A program made the translations under genes and the position numbers. Shown piece by piece: positions 42,373 to 50,488 of a stretch of DNA of 64,000 bases; the first letter of the stretch is position 1; each line of letters starts with the position of its first letter. Under the pieces are notes generated by a model. The model worked only from the letters and a program-made list of their open reading frames with translations, ran no database searches and was not told the origin of the DNA. Origin of the DNA: CAVVYW01 sp963752605 (GTDB taxonomy: Bacteria; Actinomycetota; Thermoleophilia; Solirubrobacterales; 70-9). The stretch covers positions 186,001 through 250,000 of the forward strand of contig CAVVYW010000006.1 in NCBI GenBank assembly GCA_963752605.1. The letters run 5' to 3'.

Positions 42373-43767
42373 CTACGGCGCGCAGATTACGTAGACGGTG
42401 GCGTTGAAGGCGGAGTCGGAGCTGTCGTTGCTCACCCGCCACCCGTTCGCGATTCCGATGGGGGCGGCGACGCCGTTGACGAGCGGCTGATTCACGTCCA
42501 TCGGCTCGTTCGCCGCGACAATCCCGCCGCCGCCAAGCGCGCGCAGCGTGGGCGGAGTGCAGGTGATGTCCGCGTTGCCGCCGTCGATACTCACCTGAGT
42601 GCTCTGAAGGATCGGACCGATGGTCGCAGGACCCGTCGGACCGGTCGGACCGGTGGCGCCGGCCGGACCGGTGGCGCCGGTGTCGCCCTTGCCGCCCGCG
42701 GGTCCGGACGGACCGGTGGTGCCGGTCGGGCCGGTGGGCCCGGTCGGGCCGGCGGGCCCGGCCGGGCCTGTGGCGCCAGTGTCACCCTTCGGGCCGGTGT
42801 TGCCCGTAGCGCCGGTGGGACCGGCCGGACCGACAGGTCCGGTGTCCCCGGTCGCGCCGGCGGCGCCGGTGTCGCCCTTGGCTCCGGTGTCGCCCTTGGC
42901 GCCGGTGTCGCCGGTGGGACCGGCCGGACCGATGGGTCCGGTATCTCCGGTGTCGCCCTTGGGTCCCGCGTCACCGGTGTCGCCCTTCGGGCCGGTGTCG
43001 CCGGTGTCGCCCTTCGGGCCGGCGTCGCCGGTGTCGCCCTTCGGGCCGGTGTCGCCGGTGTCGCCCTTCGGGCCGGTGTCGCCGGTGGGACCGTCCGGAC
43101 CGATGGGTCCGGTTTCTCCGGTGTCGCCCTTGGCGCCGGTGTCACCGGTGTCGCCCTTCGGGCCGGTGTCGCCGGTGTCGCCCTTCGGGCCGGTGTCGCC
43201 GGTGGGACCGTCCGGACCGATGGGTCCGGTCTCTCCGGTGTCACCCTTGGCGCCGGTGTCGCCGGTGTCGCCCTTCGGGCCGGCGTCGCCGGTGTCGCCC
43301 TTCGGGCCGGTGTCGCCGGTGGGACCGTCCGGACCGACGGGTCCGGTATCTCCGGTGTCGCCCTTGGGGCCGCCGGCTGGCCCGGCTGCCCCGGTCGCGC
43401 CGGTGGGGCCGGGATTGCCCTGGGGGCCGGGATTGCCCTGGGGGCCGGGAGGGCCCTGGCCGCCGGGAGCGCCCTGGGAGGAGGTGCTGCCGGGCAGGGA
43501 GAAGGTCTCGGTGACCCTGCAGGTCTTCCTGATGCGCCTGTTGAAGAACCTGGTGAGCACCCGCAGCGCGGGCGGGTTATCGAGCACCTCGGTCTTGGTA
43601 ACGACGGGACCTGGCGCGCTGCGGCCCTTCGTGCAAACGGTGTTCGTTGTGATCAGGGCGGCCGAGGACTGCGCCGGGACCGCCAGGCAGAGCGCGCCTG
43701 CCAGGCCGGAAAGAGCGAGCAGCATGAATCGACGGCCGAAGGGCGAACCAACGCTCGAACGCTTCAC
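42373..43767 (-). CDS. collagen-like secreted protein 1
   Basis: From GTG 43767 the 464-residue protein starts KRSSV after the initiator, then has a signal peptide (LALSGLAGALCLAVPAQSSA). A 60-residue Cys-containing domain follows. Residues of about 97-385 are Gly-X-Y repeats, mainly GDTGPKGDT and GATGPAGPT. The C-terminal 80 residues are non-collagenous and may trimerise or adhere. Bacterial collagen-like proteins form extracellular triple helices. Its N-terminus and upstream DNA match the second copy at 47610-48773. Confidence 0.9.
   Translation of the reverse strand: MKRSSVGSPFGRRFMLLALSGLAGALCLAVPAQSSAALITTNTVCTKGRSAPGPVVTKTEVLDNPPALRVLTRFFNRRIRKTCRVTETFSLPGSTSSQGAPGGQGPPGPQGNPGPQGNPGPTGATGAAGPAGGPKGDTGDTGPVGPDGPTGDTGPKGDTGDAGPKGDTGDTGAKGDTGETGPIGPDGPTGDTGPKGDTGDTGPKGDTGDTGAKGDTGETGPIGPDGPTGDTGPKGDTGDTGPKGDTGDAGPKGDTGDTGPKGDTGDAGPKGDTGDTGPIGPAGPTGDTGAKGDTGAKGDTGAAGATGDTGPVGPAGPTGATGNTGPKGDTGATGPAGPAGPTGPTGPTGTTGPSGPAGGKGDTGATGPAGATGPTGPTGPATIGPILQSTQVSIDGGNADITCTPPTLRALGGGGIVAANEPMDVNQPLVNGVAAPIGIANGWRVSNDSSDSAFNATVYVICAP
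42950..43350. repeat. tandem repeats encoding Gly-X-Y triplets in collagen gene 1
   Basis: Units such as GTCGCCCTTCGGGCCGGT recur in blocks of 18-27 bases (GDTGPKGDT), with a larger block around GPIGPDGPTGDTG appearing several times. Near-identical units in tandem favour slippage or recombination, so copy number may differ between strains. Confidence 0.8.
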
Positions 43768-43773
43768 TTTTCG

Positions 43774-43847
43774 TCTCCCGCCCCTGCACCGGGGCTATTC
43801 GATCGCGCGATGGCGATCGACGCTGGGTTGGCATCCCCCTACTAACT
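43774..43847 (-). promoter_or_regulatory. conserved upstream region of collagen gene 1
   Basis: Two blocks are shared with the region upstream of collagen gene 2. The leader block AGCCCCGGTGCAGGGGCGGG (43796 downwards) carries the GGGAGA ribosome site. The upstream block has AGTTAGT, then CCAACCCA and GTCGATCGC (43847-43813). AGTTAGT and CGTCGA are spaced like -35 and -10 elements of an alternative sigma factor, but this is inference. Confidence 0.5.
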
Positions 43848-44036
43848 AATGTGGACCCTAACCGAGGTCGTTCCACGATGTCAACCCCAAACCCGCATAT
43901 TTGTCCAGATACCCAGGCACGGCTCAAGGCCGGGTCGACCCGCGCCGATATCGGCGGGCCCGCACCGCCCCGGATGGCCGCTCACGCCTGCGAATCGGCC
44001 AATTAGCTCGCTAGGCTCGCGGCGGGGACGCTCTGG

Positions 44037-46409
44037 ATGATCGACCTTCTTCTGTGCTGGCTCGTGGCACCCGCCGGACTGATCCTGGTGAGCGTCGGCC
44101 TGTCCTTCCTCGTCGAGCGCGTGACGAATTTCACCGTGTCATGGCTGGTTCGGCCGTCCCTGGGACTGGCCGTAGCGGTCACGCTTGCGCAGTTCGGGAC
44201 CGCCAGCGACTCGACCGCGGAGCTCACCATCCCGGCCATCCTGCTGCTCGCGGTCATCGGGCTCATCCTGGGGGCAAGAACCGAGGAGCGGATGGACCTC
44301 CGCTGGCCCGTGGGGGCAGCGCTCGCGGTCTTCCTCGTGTACGCGGCCCCGATCGTCGCGTCGGGCGAGCCCACCTGGGCGGGCATCGTGAAGCTGGACG
44401 ACACGGCCACGTGGCTGGCTCTCGCCGACCATACGTTCGAGTACGGCAGGGACCTGGGCGATCTTCCCCCGTCGACGCACGAGGCGACCATCCAGTCTTA
44501 TCTCAGCAGCAGCTATCCGATCGGCTCGTTGGTCCCCATGGAGATGGGGTCGGTGATGGCCGGTCAGGACGTCGCCTGGACGTTTCAGCCGACGATGGCC
44601 GTCTGGGGCGGTCTACTCGCCCTCCTGATCTTCGAGCTGACCCGCCCGATCGTCCGGGGCGCCCCTCCGGCGGCGCTGATCGCCGTGATCGGAGCGACGT
44701 CGTCCATGTTGCTCGGGTACTACCTCTGGGGCGGGGTCAAGGAGATGGCCGCTGCTGCATTGATCCCGCTCGGTCCCGCCCTGATCGCCAGGGCCGATCG
44801 AGCCGGATGGCCCGCGACTGCACTGGTGCCTCTGGCAGTGTCCAGTGCGGCGCTGATCGCGGTGCTGGGGCCCGGGGGAGCCGTGTGGCTGGCGCCCACG
44901 CTACTGCCCGGGCTGCTGCTCGTCCGCAAAGCGGTCGGGTCGGCCCGGTTCTGGCGGATGGCGGGCCTGCTGGTGGGGATTGCGGCGGTTCTCGCCCTGT
45001 TGACCACCCTCGCGCCCGGTGGGGTCTTCAATGCGACCAGTTCCACACTGACTGCGGGGAGCGAGCTCGGCAACCTCACCGGACCGCTCAACCCGCTTCA
45101 CGTCGCCGGCCTCTGGCCGGCGCTCGACTTCCGGTCCGATCCTCATCTCGAGCCGGCGGTGTTGGTTCTCGCGGTCCTGGTCCTGATCGGTGCCGCCGGG
45201 GCGGTGGTCGCCAGTGCGCGCGAGCGACCCGGGGTGCCGTTCGCGGCCTACGTTGGTGGAGCCGCCGTCGGGGCCGCACTGATCATGGTCGTCGGGTCTC
45301 CGTGGGTTGACGGGAAGGCGATGACAATCGTCTCCCCCGCCGTGCTTTCTGGGGCGATCGCGGCGGTCGTCCTGATCTGGCAGCGAACTGCATTCAGGCT
45401 GGAGGCCGGGGTCATCGGCGCAGTGATCGTCGTGGTGGCGGCGTGGTCGGCGTTCCTCGCCTATCACGGCGTTTCGCTCGCGCCGCGCGACACCTTCACG
45501 GAGCTGGAGGAGATCGCCGACAGATTCGAGGGCGACGGGCCGACGCTCAGCACCGAGGTGGCCACATACGGCCCGAGGCACTTCCTGAGAAAGCTGGATG
45601 CCGAGGGTGCGACCGACCTTCGGCGGAGGCAGATCCTGCTCACCGGCGGTCGCATGTCCGAGGACGACCAGTACATCGACATCGACGACATCCAGTACGA
45701 CCAGTTCGCTCCCTACAACACGATCGTTCAGCGCACCGGGCCGCAGGCGAGCCGACCGCTCGGAGACTTCGCCCTCGCTTACTCCACTACGCACTACAAC
45801 GTCTGGCGCAGGCAGCCGAACGCGCTCGGCGTTCCGATCGAGCACCTGCCGCTCGGGACCTTCGCCCAGGCGGGAGAGGTGCCGTCATGCCAGCGGGTCG
45901 CTCGGCTTGCCTCGGCGGCGGGGGCGTCCGGCACCCTCCTCGCCGCGCGAGCGGCCGAGCCCATCCTGGTCGATGTGGAGGTCGCCGCCAGGCCGGACGA
46001 CTGGGAGGTGCTTTCCGACACGGTCGTCAGCCCGCGCAGCTCCGGGGAGCTGACCACCCCCGTCGAGGTCCCTGAGGCGGGTGAGTACGTGATCTGGCTC
46101 AGGGGGGCCATCTTCGGGCGCGCCGCGGTCAGCGTCGACGGCACTGAGGTTGCGTCGGAACGCGGCCTGGTCGACCCCTACGCCCAAAACGCGATCGGAA
46201 CGGTGGACCTGAGCGCCGGGACGCACACCATCGGCCTGCGCTATACCGGCGGAGGGATCGCCCCCGGATCCGGCGCGGAGTCCTACTCACTCGGACCGCT
46301 CACCCTCGAACGCCCCAGAAGCAGCGATCTCGGCACGGTCACCGTTCCCGCCTCCGCGTACCAGGAGCTCTGCGGAAAGCGCTGGGACTGGATCGAGGCC
46401 TACGGCTGA
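44037..46409 (+). CDS. large polytopic membrane protein, GT-C-like glycosyltransferase candidate
   Basis: The 790-residue protein has about a dozen hydrophobic helices over residues 1-480 and a soluble, probably extracellular, C-terminal part rich in beta sequence (EAGEYVIWLRGAIFGRAAVS, SAGTHTIGLRYTGGG). The first large outer loop has GIVKLDDTATWLALADHTFE; acidic pairs in this place are typical of GT-C glycosyltransferases using lipid-linked sugars. That assignment is tentative. It lies between two collagen-like genes, so it could modify or export surface proteins. Confidence 0.65.
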   Translation: MIDLLLCWLVAPAGLILVSVGLSFLVERVTNFTVSWLVRPSLGLAVAVTLAQFGTASDSTAELTIPAILLLAVIGLILGARTEERMDLRWPVGAALAVFLVYAAPIVASGEPTWAGIVKLDDTATWLALADHTFEYGRDLGDLPPSTHEATIQSYLSSSYPIGSLVPMEMGSVMAGQDVAWTFQPTMAVWGGLLALLIFELTRPIVRGAPPAALIAVIGATSSMLLGYYLWGGVKEMAAAALIPLGPALIARADRAGWPATALVPLAVSSAALIAVLGPGGAVWLAPTLLPGLLLVRKAVGSARFWRMAGLLVGIAAVLALLTTLAPGGVFNATSSTLTAGSELGNLTGPLNPLHVAGLWPALDFRSDPHLEPAVLVLAVLVLIGAAGAVVASARERPGVPFAAYVGGAAVGAALIMVVGSPWVDGKAMTIVSPAVLSGAIAAVVLIWQRTAFRLEAGVIGAVIVVVAAWSAFLAYHGVSLAPRDTFTELEEIADRFEGDGPTLSTEVATYGPRHFLRKLDAEGATDLRRRQILLTGGRMSEDDQYIDIDDIQYDQFAPYNTIVQRTGPQASRPLGDFALAYSTTHYNVWRRQPNALGVPIEHLPLGTFAQAGEVPSCQRVARLASAAGASGTLLAARAAEPILVDVEVAARPDDWEVLSDTVVSPRSSGELTTPVEVPEAGEYVIWLRGAIFGRAAVSVDGTEVASERGLVDPYAQNAIGTVDLSAGTHTIGLRYTGGGIAPGSGAESYSLGPLTLERPRSSDLGTVTVPASAYQELCGKRWDWIEAYG

Positions 46410-46428
46410 TCCGTGGGGCGAGCGACGC

Positions 46429-46974
46429 CTACGGGATGAGCTGCAGCTCCCCCTTCGTGGCGAGCTGAATCGCCCTGCCGGGGGTGGGATCGAAGACCTC
46501 GATCTGCAGATCGGGCTGGTCGTTGAAGACGACGTACACGTTCTGACCGCTCCCCCCTTCGAGAACGTCGCGGCCGGGGAGCTCGAGCAGGGCTCCGGTT
46601 CCACCTTCTGCCTTGGAGCGCCGCAGTGCCTCCTTCGCCCCGGCGACCGGGTACGTGCCCACCGTCAGGTAGTCCGGCGTCTGCGCGCCGACCTCACCCG
46701 ATCCGGTGAGGTACCGGACGTAGATCCTCCCGTCGTCGGTCTGGGTGAGCTCGTACTGATCGGTTCCGGGCTGCGGACCGACCCAGTAGGCGGGGGTGGG
46801 GAACGAGCCGGCCTTCTCCAGCAACTCCGACTCGGACAGCCCGACGGGACCGTCGTCGCCGTTCGAGTCATCATCGCCGAGCAGCTTGACGAGGCCGAAG
46901 ATCACCACGGCGATCACGACCAGGGCCAGCAGCCCGAGTCGGAGTGTTCTGGTGTCAGGTCCGCGTTCTTGCAA
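46429..46974 (-). CDS. membrane-anchored protein, paralogue 1 of a tandem pair
   Basis: The 181-residue protein has one N-terminal membrane helix (LGLLALVVIAVVIFGLVKLL), an acidic linker, then a soluble domain. Shared with its neighbour at 46989-47522 are YWVGPQPGTDQYELTQTDDG with RIYVRYL, YLTVGTYPV and the end EVFDPTPGRAIQLATKGELQ. The repeat of these motifs shows a duplicated gene. No known family is recognised; it is probably anchored outside the membrane. Starts 14 bases after its paralogue's stop. Confidence 0.6.
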   Translation of the reverse strand: MQERGPDTRTLRLGLLALVVIAVVIFGLVKLLGDDDSNGDDGPVGLSESELLEKAGSFPTPAYWVGPQPGTDQYELTQTDDGRIYVRYLTGSGEVGAQTPDYLTVGTYPVAGAKEALRRSKAEGGTGALLELPGRDVLEGGSGQNVYVVFNDQPDLQIEVFDPTPGRAIQLATKGELQLIP

Positions 46975-46988
46975 CGGTCCCTCTGTCG

Positions 46989-47522
46989 TCAGCCGATCGG
47001 CACGATCTCGCCGGAGGTCGCGATGCGAAACGCCCTCCTCGGATCAGGAGCGTAGACCTCGACCTGCTCCTCTGCACCGGGATACGCCACGTACGCACTG
47101 CTGGGCCGCTCGGTGTTGATCACCACGAGGCCCCCGTCGGGCAGGTCGTTGCGAATGGTGTTCTCCCCCTCCGCAACCTCCTCGAGATCCTTGACGGCGT
47201 CATCGACCGTGTAGGTCCCGACCGTGAGGAAGGACTTCGAGGGGTCGTAGGCTTCGGCATCGGCGGCCACGTAGCGGACGTAGACAAGTCCGTCCTCGGT
47301 CCGCTCGTACACGAGCAGGGTGCCGGGCCGCTCGCCGGCCCAGTAGATCGGGCGCTCGGCATCCTCTGCAATCTCCTCGAGCTCGTCTGTGGTGACGATC
47401 GTCGGGCCCTCCGCCCCCTGATCGTCATCGCCACCGCTGATGAGAAGGAAGCCGATCACGGCGACGGCGACGGCGAGGACGGCAGCGACGCGGACTTGTC
47501 GATTGTTTCTCAGCTCACCCAT
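46989..47522 (-). CDS. membrane-anchored protein, paralogue 2 of a tandem pair
   Basis: The 177-residue protein parallels the gene at 46429-46974: an N-terminal helix (VAAVLAVAVAVIGFLLISGG), an acidic linker, YWAGERPGTLLVYERTEDGL with VYVRYV, FLTVGTYTVDDAVKDL and the end VYAPDPRRAFRIATSGEIVP. ATG at 47522. The two lie in one transcription unit, apparently downstream of collagen gene 2, from which they are separated by a strong hairpin. Function unknown. Confidence 0.6.
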   Translation of the reverse strand: MGELRNNRQVRVAAVLAVAVAVIGFLLISGGDDDQGAEGPTIVTTDELEEIAEDAERPIYWAGERPGTLLVYERTEDGLVYVRYVAADAEAYDPSKSFLTVGTYTVDDAVKDLEEVAEGENTIRNDLPDGGLVVINTERPSSAYVAYPGAEEQVEVYAPDPRRAFRIATSGEIVPIG

Positions 47523-47552
47523 GGAAGGGACCGGCCTTGAGCGCCGCTACCA

Positions 47553-47581
47553 GGAAGGGCGGGATCGGCTCCCGCCCTTCC
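47553..47581 (-). terminator. 12-bp perfect hairpin downstream of collagen gene 2
   Basis: GGAAGGGCGGGA pairs perfectly with TCCCGCCCTTCC around a five-base loop. It lies 28 bases beyond the collagen gene 2 stop and just upstream of the membrane-protein pair. No T tract follows on the minus strand, so termination may be partial. Confidence 0.55.
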
Positions 47582-47609
47582 TAACACATGTCTCGGCTGC
47601 CGCGCTGCG

Positions 47610-48773
47610 CTACGGATCCGGCGTGTACAGAGCCGTGAACGCGACACTCGTGGGGGTCGGCTGGTTGGTGCCGCTGGAATCGGCGAATATGTCGAACCGC
47701 TCGCCGTTGTTGTAGTGCACCGAGCCGGGAATGGCGCACTCCGCAGTGTTTCCCACGATCGTGCAGTTGGCGCCGGCGACGTTGGGGCCCTGCTTTGTGA
47801 CGTGGAATGTCCATTGCCTTGACGAGGCGCAGGCGGGCTGCGGCGAGCAACTCGAACCGGGGGCATGGCTCACGACCACCATCACGTTCGACAGCGTCCC
47901 GGCGACCATCGGAACGTTGACGCCGTTCGGGCTGCTGGTCACCGAGGTCCAGTACCACGGAGGGATGTAGTTGTCGCCGCTGATGCCACTCCCGGGGGGG
48001 TTGGTGCTCGGGGTACCACCGAAAATCATGGGCCCGCCGGTTGGGCCCGTAGCGCCGGTTGCACCCGTGGCACCCGTGGCACCCGTGGCACCCGTGGCGC
48101 CCGTGGCGCCGGTTGCGCCCTGCGGGCCGGTCGGGCCAGTCGGGCCGTCATCGCCGTCCGCGCCGCTGGCACCGGTTGCGCCGGTGTCGCCGGTGGCGCC
48201 GGTCGGGCCGGTCGGGCCCGCCGGCCCGTCCGCGCCGGTGGCGCCGGTGGCGCCGGTTGCGCCGTCCGCGCCGGTTGCGCCGTCCGCGCCGGTTGCGCCG
48301 TCCGCGCCGGTTGCGCCGTCCGCGCCGGTTGCGCCGTCCGCGCCGGTTGCGCCGTCCGCGCCGGTGGCGCCGTCCGCGCCGGTGGCGCCGGTTGCGCCGA
48401 TCGGGCCCAGCGCGCCGCTGGCACCGATCGGGCCGGTCACGCCGGGAGCGCCCTGGGGAAGGTCCTGCAGGTCGAAGATCTGCTTGCGCTTGCACGTCCT
48501 GGTCGCCCCGCGGGCGTTGCCCGTGTCCGAGTTGTTGCGGCCGTTGAAGTAGCGGGAGACCACCAGAAGGCGCCGCGGGTTGTCCAGGAGGACGAACCGG
48601 GTGACGAGGCGCAGCTGGGGCAGGCGGTTGCCCTTCCTGCAGCGGGTCTCGTCGGAAATGAGAGCCGCTGAGGACTGCGCGGGGATCGCCATGATGGCCA
48701 CTGCTGCCAAAGCGGAAAGGGCCAGCAGCATGGATAGACGGTTCCCCTGCGGAACTACGCTCGAACGCTTCAA
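47610..48773 (-). CDS. collagen-like secreted protein 2
   Basis: From TTG 48773 (GGGAGA ribosome site upstream) the 387-residue protein starts with KRSSV and a signal peptide (LALSALAAVAIMAIPAQSSA), like copy 1. A Cys-containing N-terminal domain is followed by Gly-X-Y repeats from about residue 110 to 245, dominated by GADGAT and GATGAT. The C-terminal 140 residues form a different domain from copy 1, with YIPPWYWTSVTSSPNGVNVP and paired Cys. Likely an extracellular fibrous or adhesive protein. Confidence 0.9.
   Translation of the reverse strand: MKRSSVVPQGNRLSMLLALSALAAVAIMAIPAQSSAALISDETRCRKGNRLPQLRLVTRFVLLDNPRRLLVVSRYFNGRNNSDTGNARGATRTCKRKQIFDLQDLPQGAPGVTGPIGASGALGPIGATGATGADGATGADGATGADGATGADGATGADGATGADGATGADGATGATGATGADGPAGPTGPTGATGDTGATGASGADGDDGPTGPTGPQGATGATGATGATGATGATGATGATGPTGGPMIFGGTPSTNPPGSGISGDNYIPPWYWTSVTSSPNGVNVPMVAGTLSNVMVVVSHAPGSSCSPQPACASSRQWTFHVTKQGPNVAGANCTIVGNTAECAIPGSVHYNNGERFDIFADSSGTNQPTPTSVAFTALYTPDP
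48250..48375. repeat. 18-bp tandem repeat, seven copies, inside collagen gene 2
   Basis: The unit GCGCCGGTTGCGCCGTCC occurs six times without a mismatch from 48250 to 48357, and a seventh time with one change to 48375. On the coding strand it gives GADGAT. Perfect identity at all codon positions implies recent expansion or gene conversion. Confidence 0.9.
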
Positions 48774-48780
48774 GTCTTCT

Positions 48781-48868
48781 TCTCCCGCCCCTACACCGGG
48801 GCTGCCGCCCTAAATTCGCCCCTAAGCGCCTTTAGCGATCGACCGTGGTTTGGACAAAAGCACTAACT
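48781..48868 (-). promoter_or_regulatory. conserved upstream region of collagen gene 2
   Basis: The leader block AGCCCCGGTGTAGGGGCGGG differs from that of collagen gene 1 at one position. Further up, AGTTAGT and CCAAACCACGGTCGATCGC (48868-48835) match the other copy in order and spacing, although the DNA between leader and upstream block differs in length. Conservation limited to these blocks suggests promoter and ribosome-binding functions. Confidence 0.5.
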
Positions 48869-48968
48869 CGTGGGTGGGAGCCTAGAGTGGCTCGGGGGCG
48901 CGGTCAACCCCAGTTTTCATCGAGTTTGAGCCGCGCCCGCACCCTCGGTCCCGAACCCAAAGCCTCGA

Positions 48969-50111
48969 CTAGAGCCCGAGGGTCTTGGCGATGATGCCAC
49001 GCTGGATCTCTGAGGTCCCGCCGTAGATGGTGGAGACCAGGGTGGCGCGCACGAGGCGCTCCATGTCGTACTCGGATGAGTAGCCGTAGCCGCCCATCAT
49101 CTGCATGCCCTCGAGCGCGACCTTCTGGGCGGTCTCGGTGACGAACAGCTTCACCATCGAGGCCTCCTTGGGAAGCATCTTGTCGGGGTCCTCGTCGGTC
49201 ATGCTCGCCACCCACCAGGTCATCAGGCGGGCGGCCTCGAGCTCGGTGGCGAGATCGGCGAACCGATGCTGAAGCGCCTGGAATGCGCCGATGGGCCGGC
49301 CGAACTGCTTGCGCTCCTTGGCGTAGGCGAGTGCGTCGTCGAAGGCGCGCTGGCCGATGCCGAGCATGGTCGCGGCGAGGATGAGGCGCTCGACGTTGAG
49401 GCCGGCCATCAGCTGGGTCCAGCCGCGGTCCTGCTCGCCGAGGAGCTGCTCCTCCGGCACCTCGCAGTCGTTGAAGTAGACGGTGTTGGTGTCGCGGCCG
49501 CCCATGGTGTCGATCGGCTGCATCTCCATCCCCTCGGTCCCCTTCGGAACGAAGATCATCGAGAGGCCCTCGTGCTTGTCCTCGCCCTTCGTGGTTCGGC
49601 AGACGACGAGCACGTGGTCGGAGATGTGGGCGTTGGAGATGAAGACCTTCTGCCCGTTGATGACGTAGCCGCCATTGGAGCGCTTGGCCTCCGTGCTCAG
49701 GTTGCCGACGTCGGAGCCGGCCTCGGGCTCTGTCATCGCGATCGCCTCCACCGAGCCGGAGGAGACACCGCCGAGGATCCTCTTCTTCTGGTCCTCCGTG
49801 CCGAAGCGCCTGGTGGCGCCGGCGACGATCAGGGTGGTGGCGTAGCCGCCGATCGGCGCCATGCCGCGCGAGGTCTCCTCCATGAAGAGGGAGGCGTCGA
49901 GCATCGAGCCGCCGGAGCCGCCGTAGTCCTCCGGGATCGTGACGCCGAGCCAGCCGAGCTCGGCCATCTTCTCGTAGAGGGGTTGGACGTGGTGGACCGT
50001 GTGGCCCTCGGTGAGCTGCTCACGCTTCTCGGGGGTCCCGACCTCCCGCTCGCAGAAGTCGCGGATCGCGGAGACGAAGTCGCGCTGTTCGTCGGAGAGC
50101 TTGAAGTCCAC
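48969..50111 (-). CDS. acyl-CoA dehydrogenase
   Basis: FAD-dependent oxidation of an acyl-CoA. The 380-residue protein has the FAD-binding segments VEAIAMTEPEAGSDVGNLST and KVFISNAHISDHVLV, the helix with MLGIGQRAFDDALAYAKERK and the C-terminal STIYGGTSEIQRGIIAKTLG. The last motif has Gly where short-chain enzymes have the catalytic Glu (YEGT), as in other family members with the base elsewhere. GTG start at 50111, only four bases downstream of tRNA-Thr. Chain-length specificity is not clear. Confidence 0.92.
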   Translation of the reverse strand: MDFKLSDEQRDFVSAIRDFCEREVGTPEKREQLTEGHTVHHVQPLYEKMAELGWLGVTIPEDYGGSGGSMLDASLFMEETSRGMAPIGGYATTLIVAGATRRFGTEDQKKRILGGVSSGSVEAIAMTEPEAGSDVGNLSTEAKRSNGGYVINGQKVFISNAHISDHVLVVCRTTKGEDKHEGLSMIFVPKGTEGMEMQPIDTMGGRDTNTVYFNDCEVPEEQLLGEQDRGWTQLMAGLNVERLILAATMLGIGQRAFDDALAYAKERKQFGRPIGAFQALQHRFADLATELEAARLMTWWVASMTDEDPDKMLPKEASMVKLFVTETAQKVALEGMQMMGGYGYSSEYDMERLVRATLVSTIYGGTSEIQRGIIAKTLGL

Positions 50112-50115
50112 GAGG

Positions 50116-50188
<73 letters not shown>

Positions 50189-50236
50189 GGGCGCCTCACT
50201 GTAGCGAGAGAGGCGGGACGCGCTAGGTTGCCCAGC

Positions 50237-50488
50237 GTGAAGTCGATCGTGCCCATGATCATCCTGGGCTCCGGGGTGCTCTTCGCGACGATCGGGGCAG
50301 GGCTGCTCGTCGCCGGGGAGCCGCTGATGGGCGCGATCTTCGTCGCGACGGGGGTGACCGACGCGATCGTCGCGCTCATCTTCCGGCGCCGGATCGAGGC
50401 CAGGCCCCCGTCCGCCGCCGCGCCGCCTGTGACGGACGCGCCCAGCGAGGTGGACCCCTCACACAACCCTTACGCGAGAGAGGACTAG
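50237..50488 (+). CDS. small two-helix membrane protein
   Basis: From GTG 50237 the product has about 83 residues: two hydrophobic helices (IVPMIILGSGVLFATIGAGL and MGAIFVATGVTDAIVALIF) and a Pro/Ala-rich polar tail ending NPYARED. The frame stays open upstream through the tRNA complement, which is not coding. Its stop overlaps the SDR stop on the other strand by four bases. Function unknown. Confidence 0.6.
   Translation: MKSIVPMIILGSGVLFATIGAGLLVAGEPLMGAIFVATGVTDAIVALIFRRRIEARPPSAAAPPVTDAPSEVDPSHNPYARED

Noticed and set aside
42858..43400. Regular short DNA repeats that could suggest a CRISPR array
   Set aside because: The units are in frame, encode Gly-X-Y triplets and have no unique spacers; they belong to collagen-like gene 1.
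48240..48390. 18-bp tandem repeat considered as a CRISPR or origin iteron array
   Set aside because: The copies are contiguous without spacers and encode GADGAT repeats inside collagen-like gene 2.
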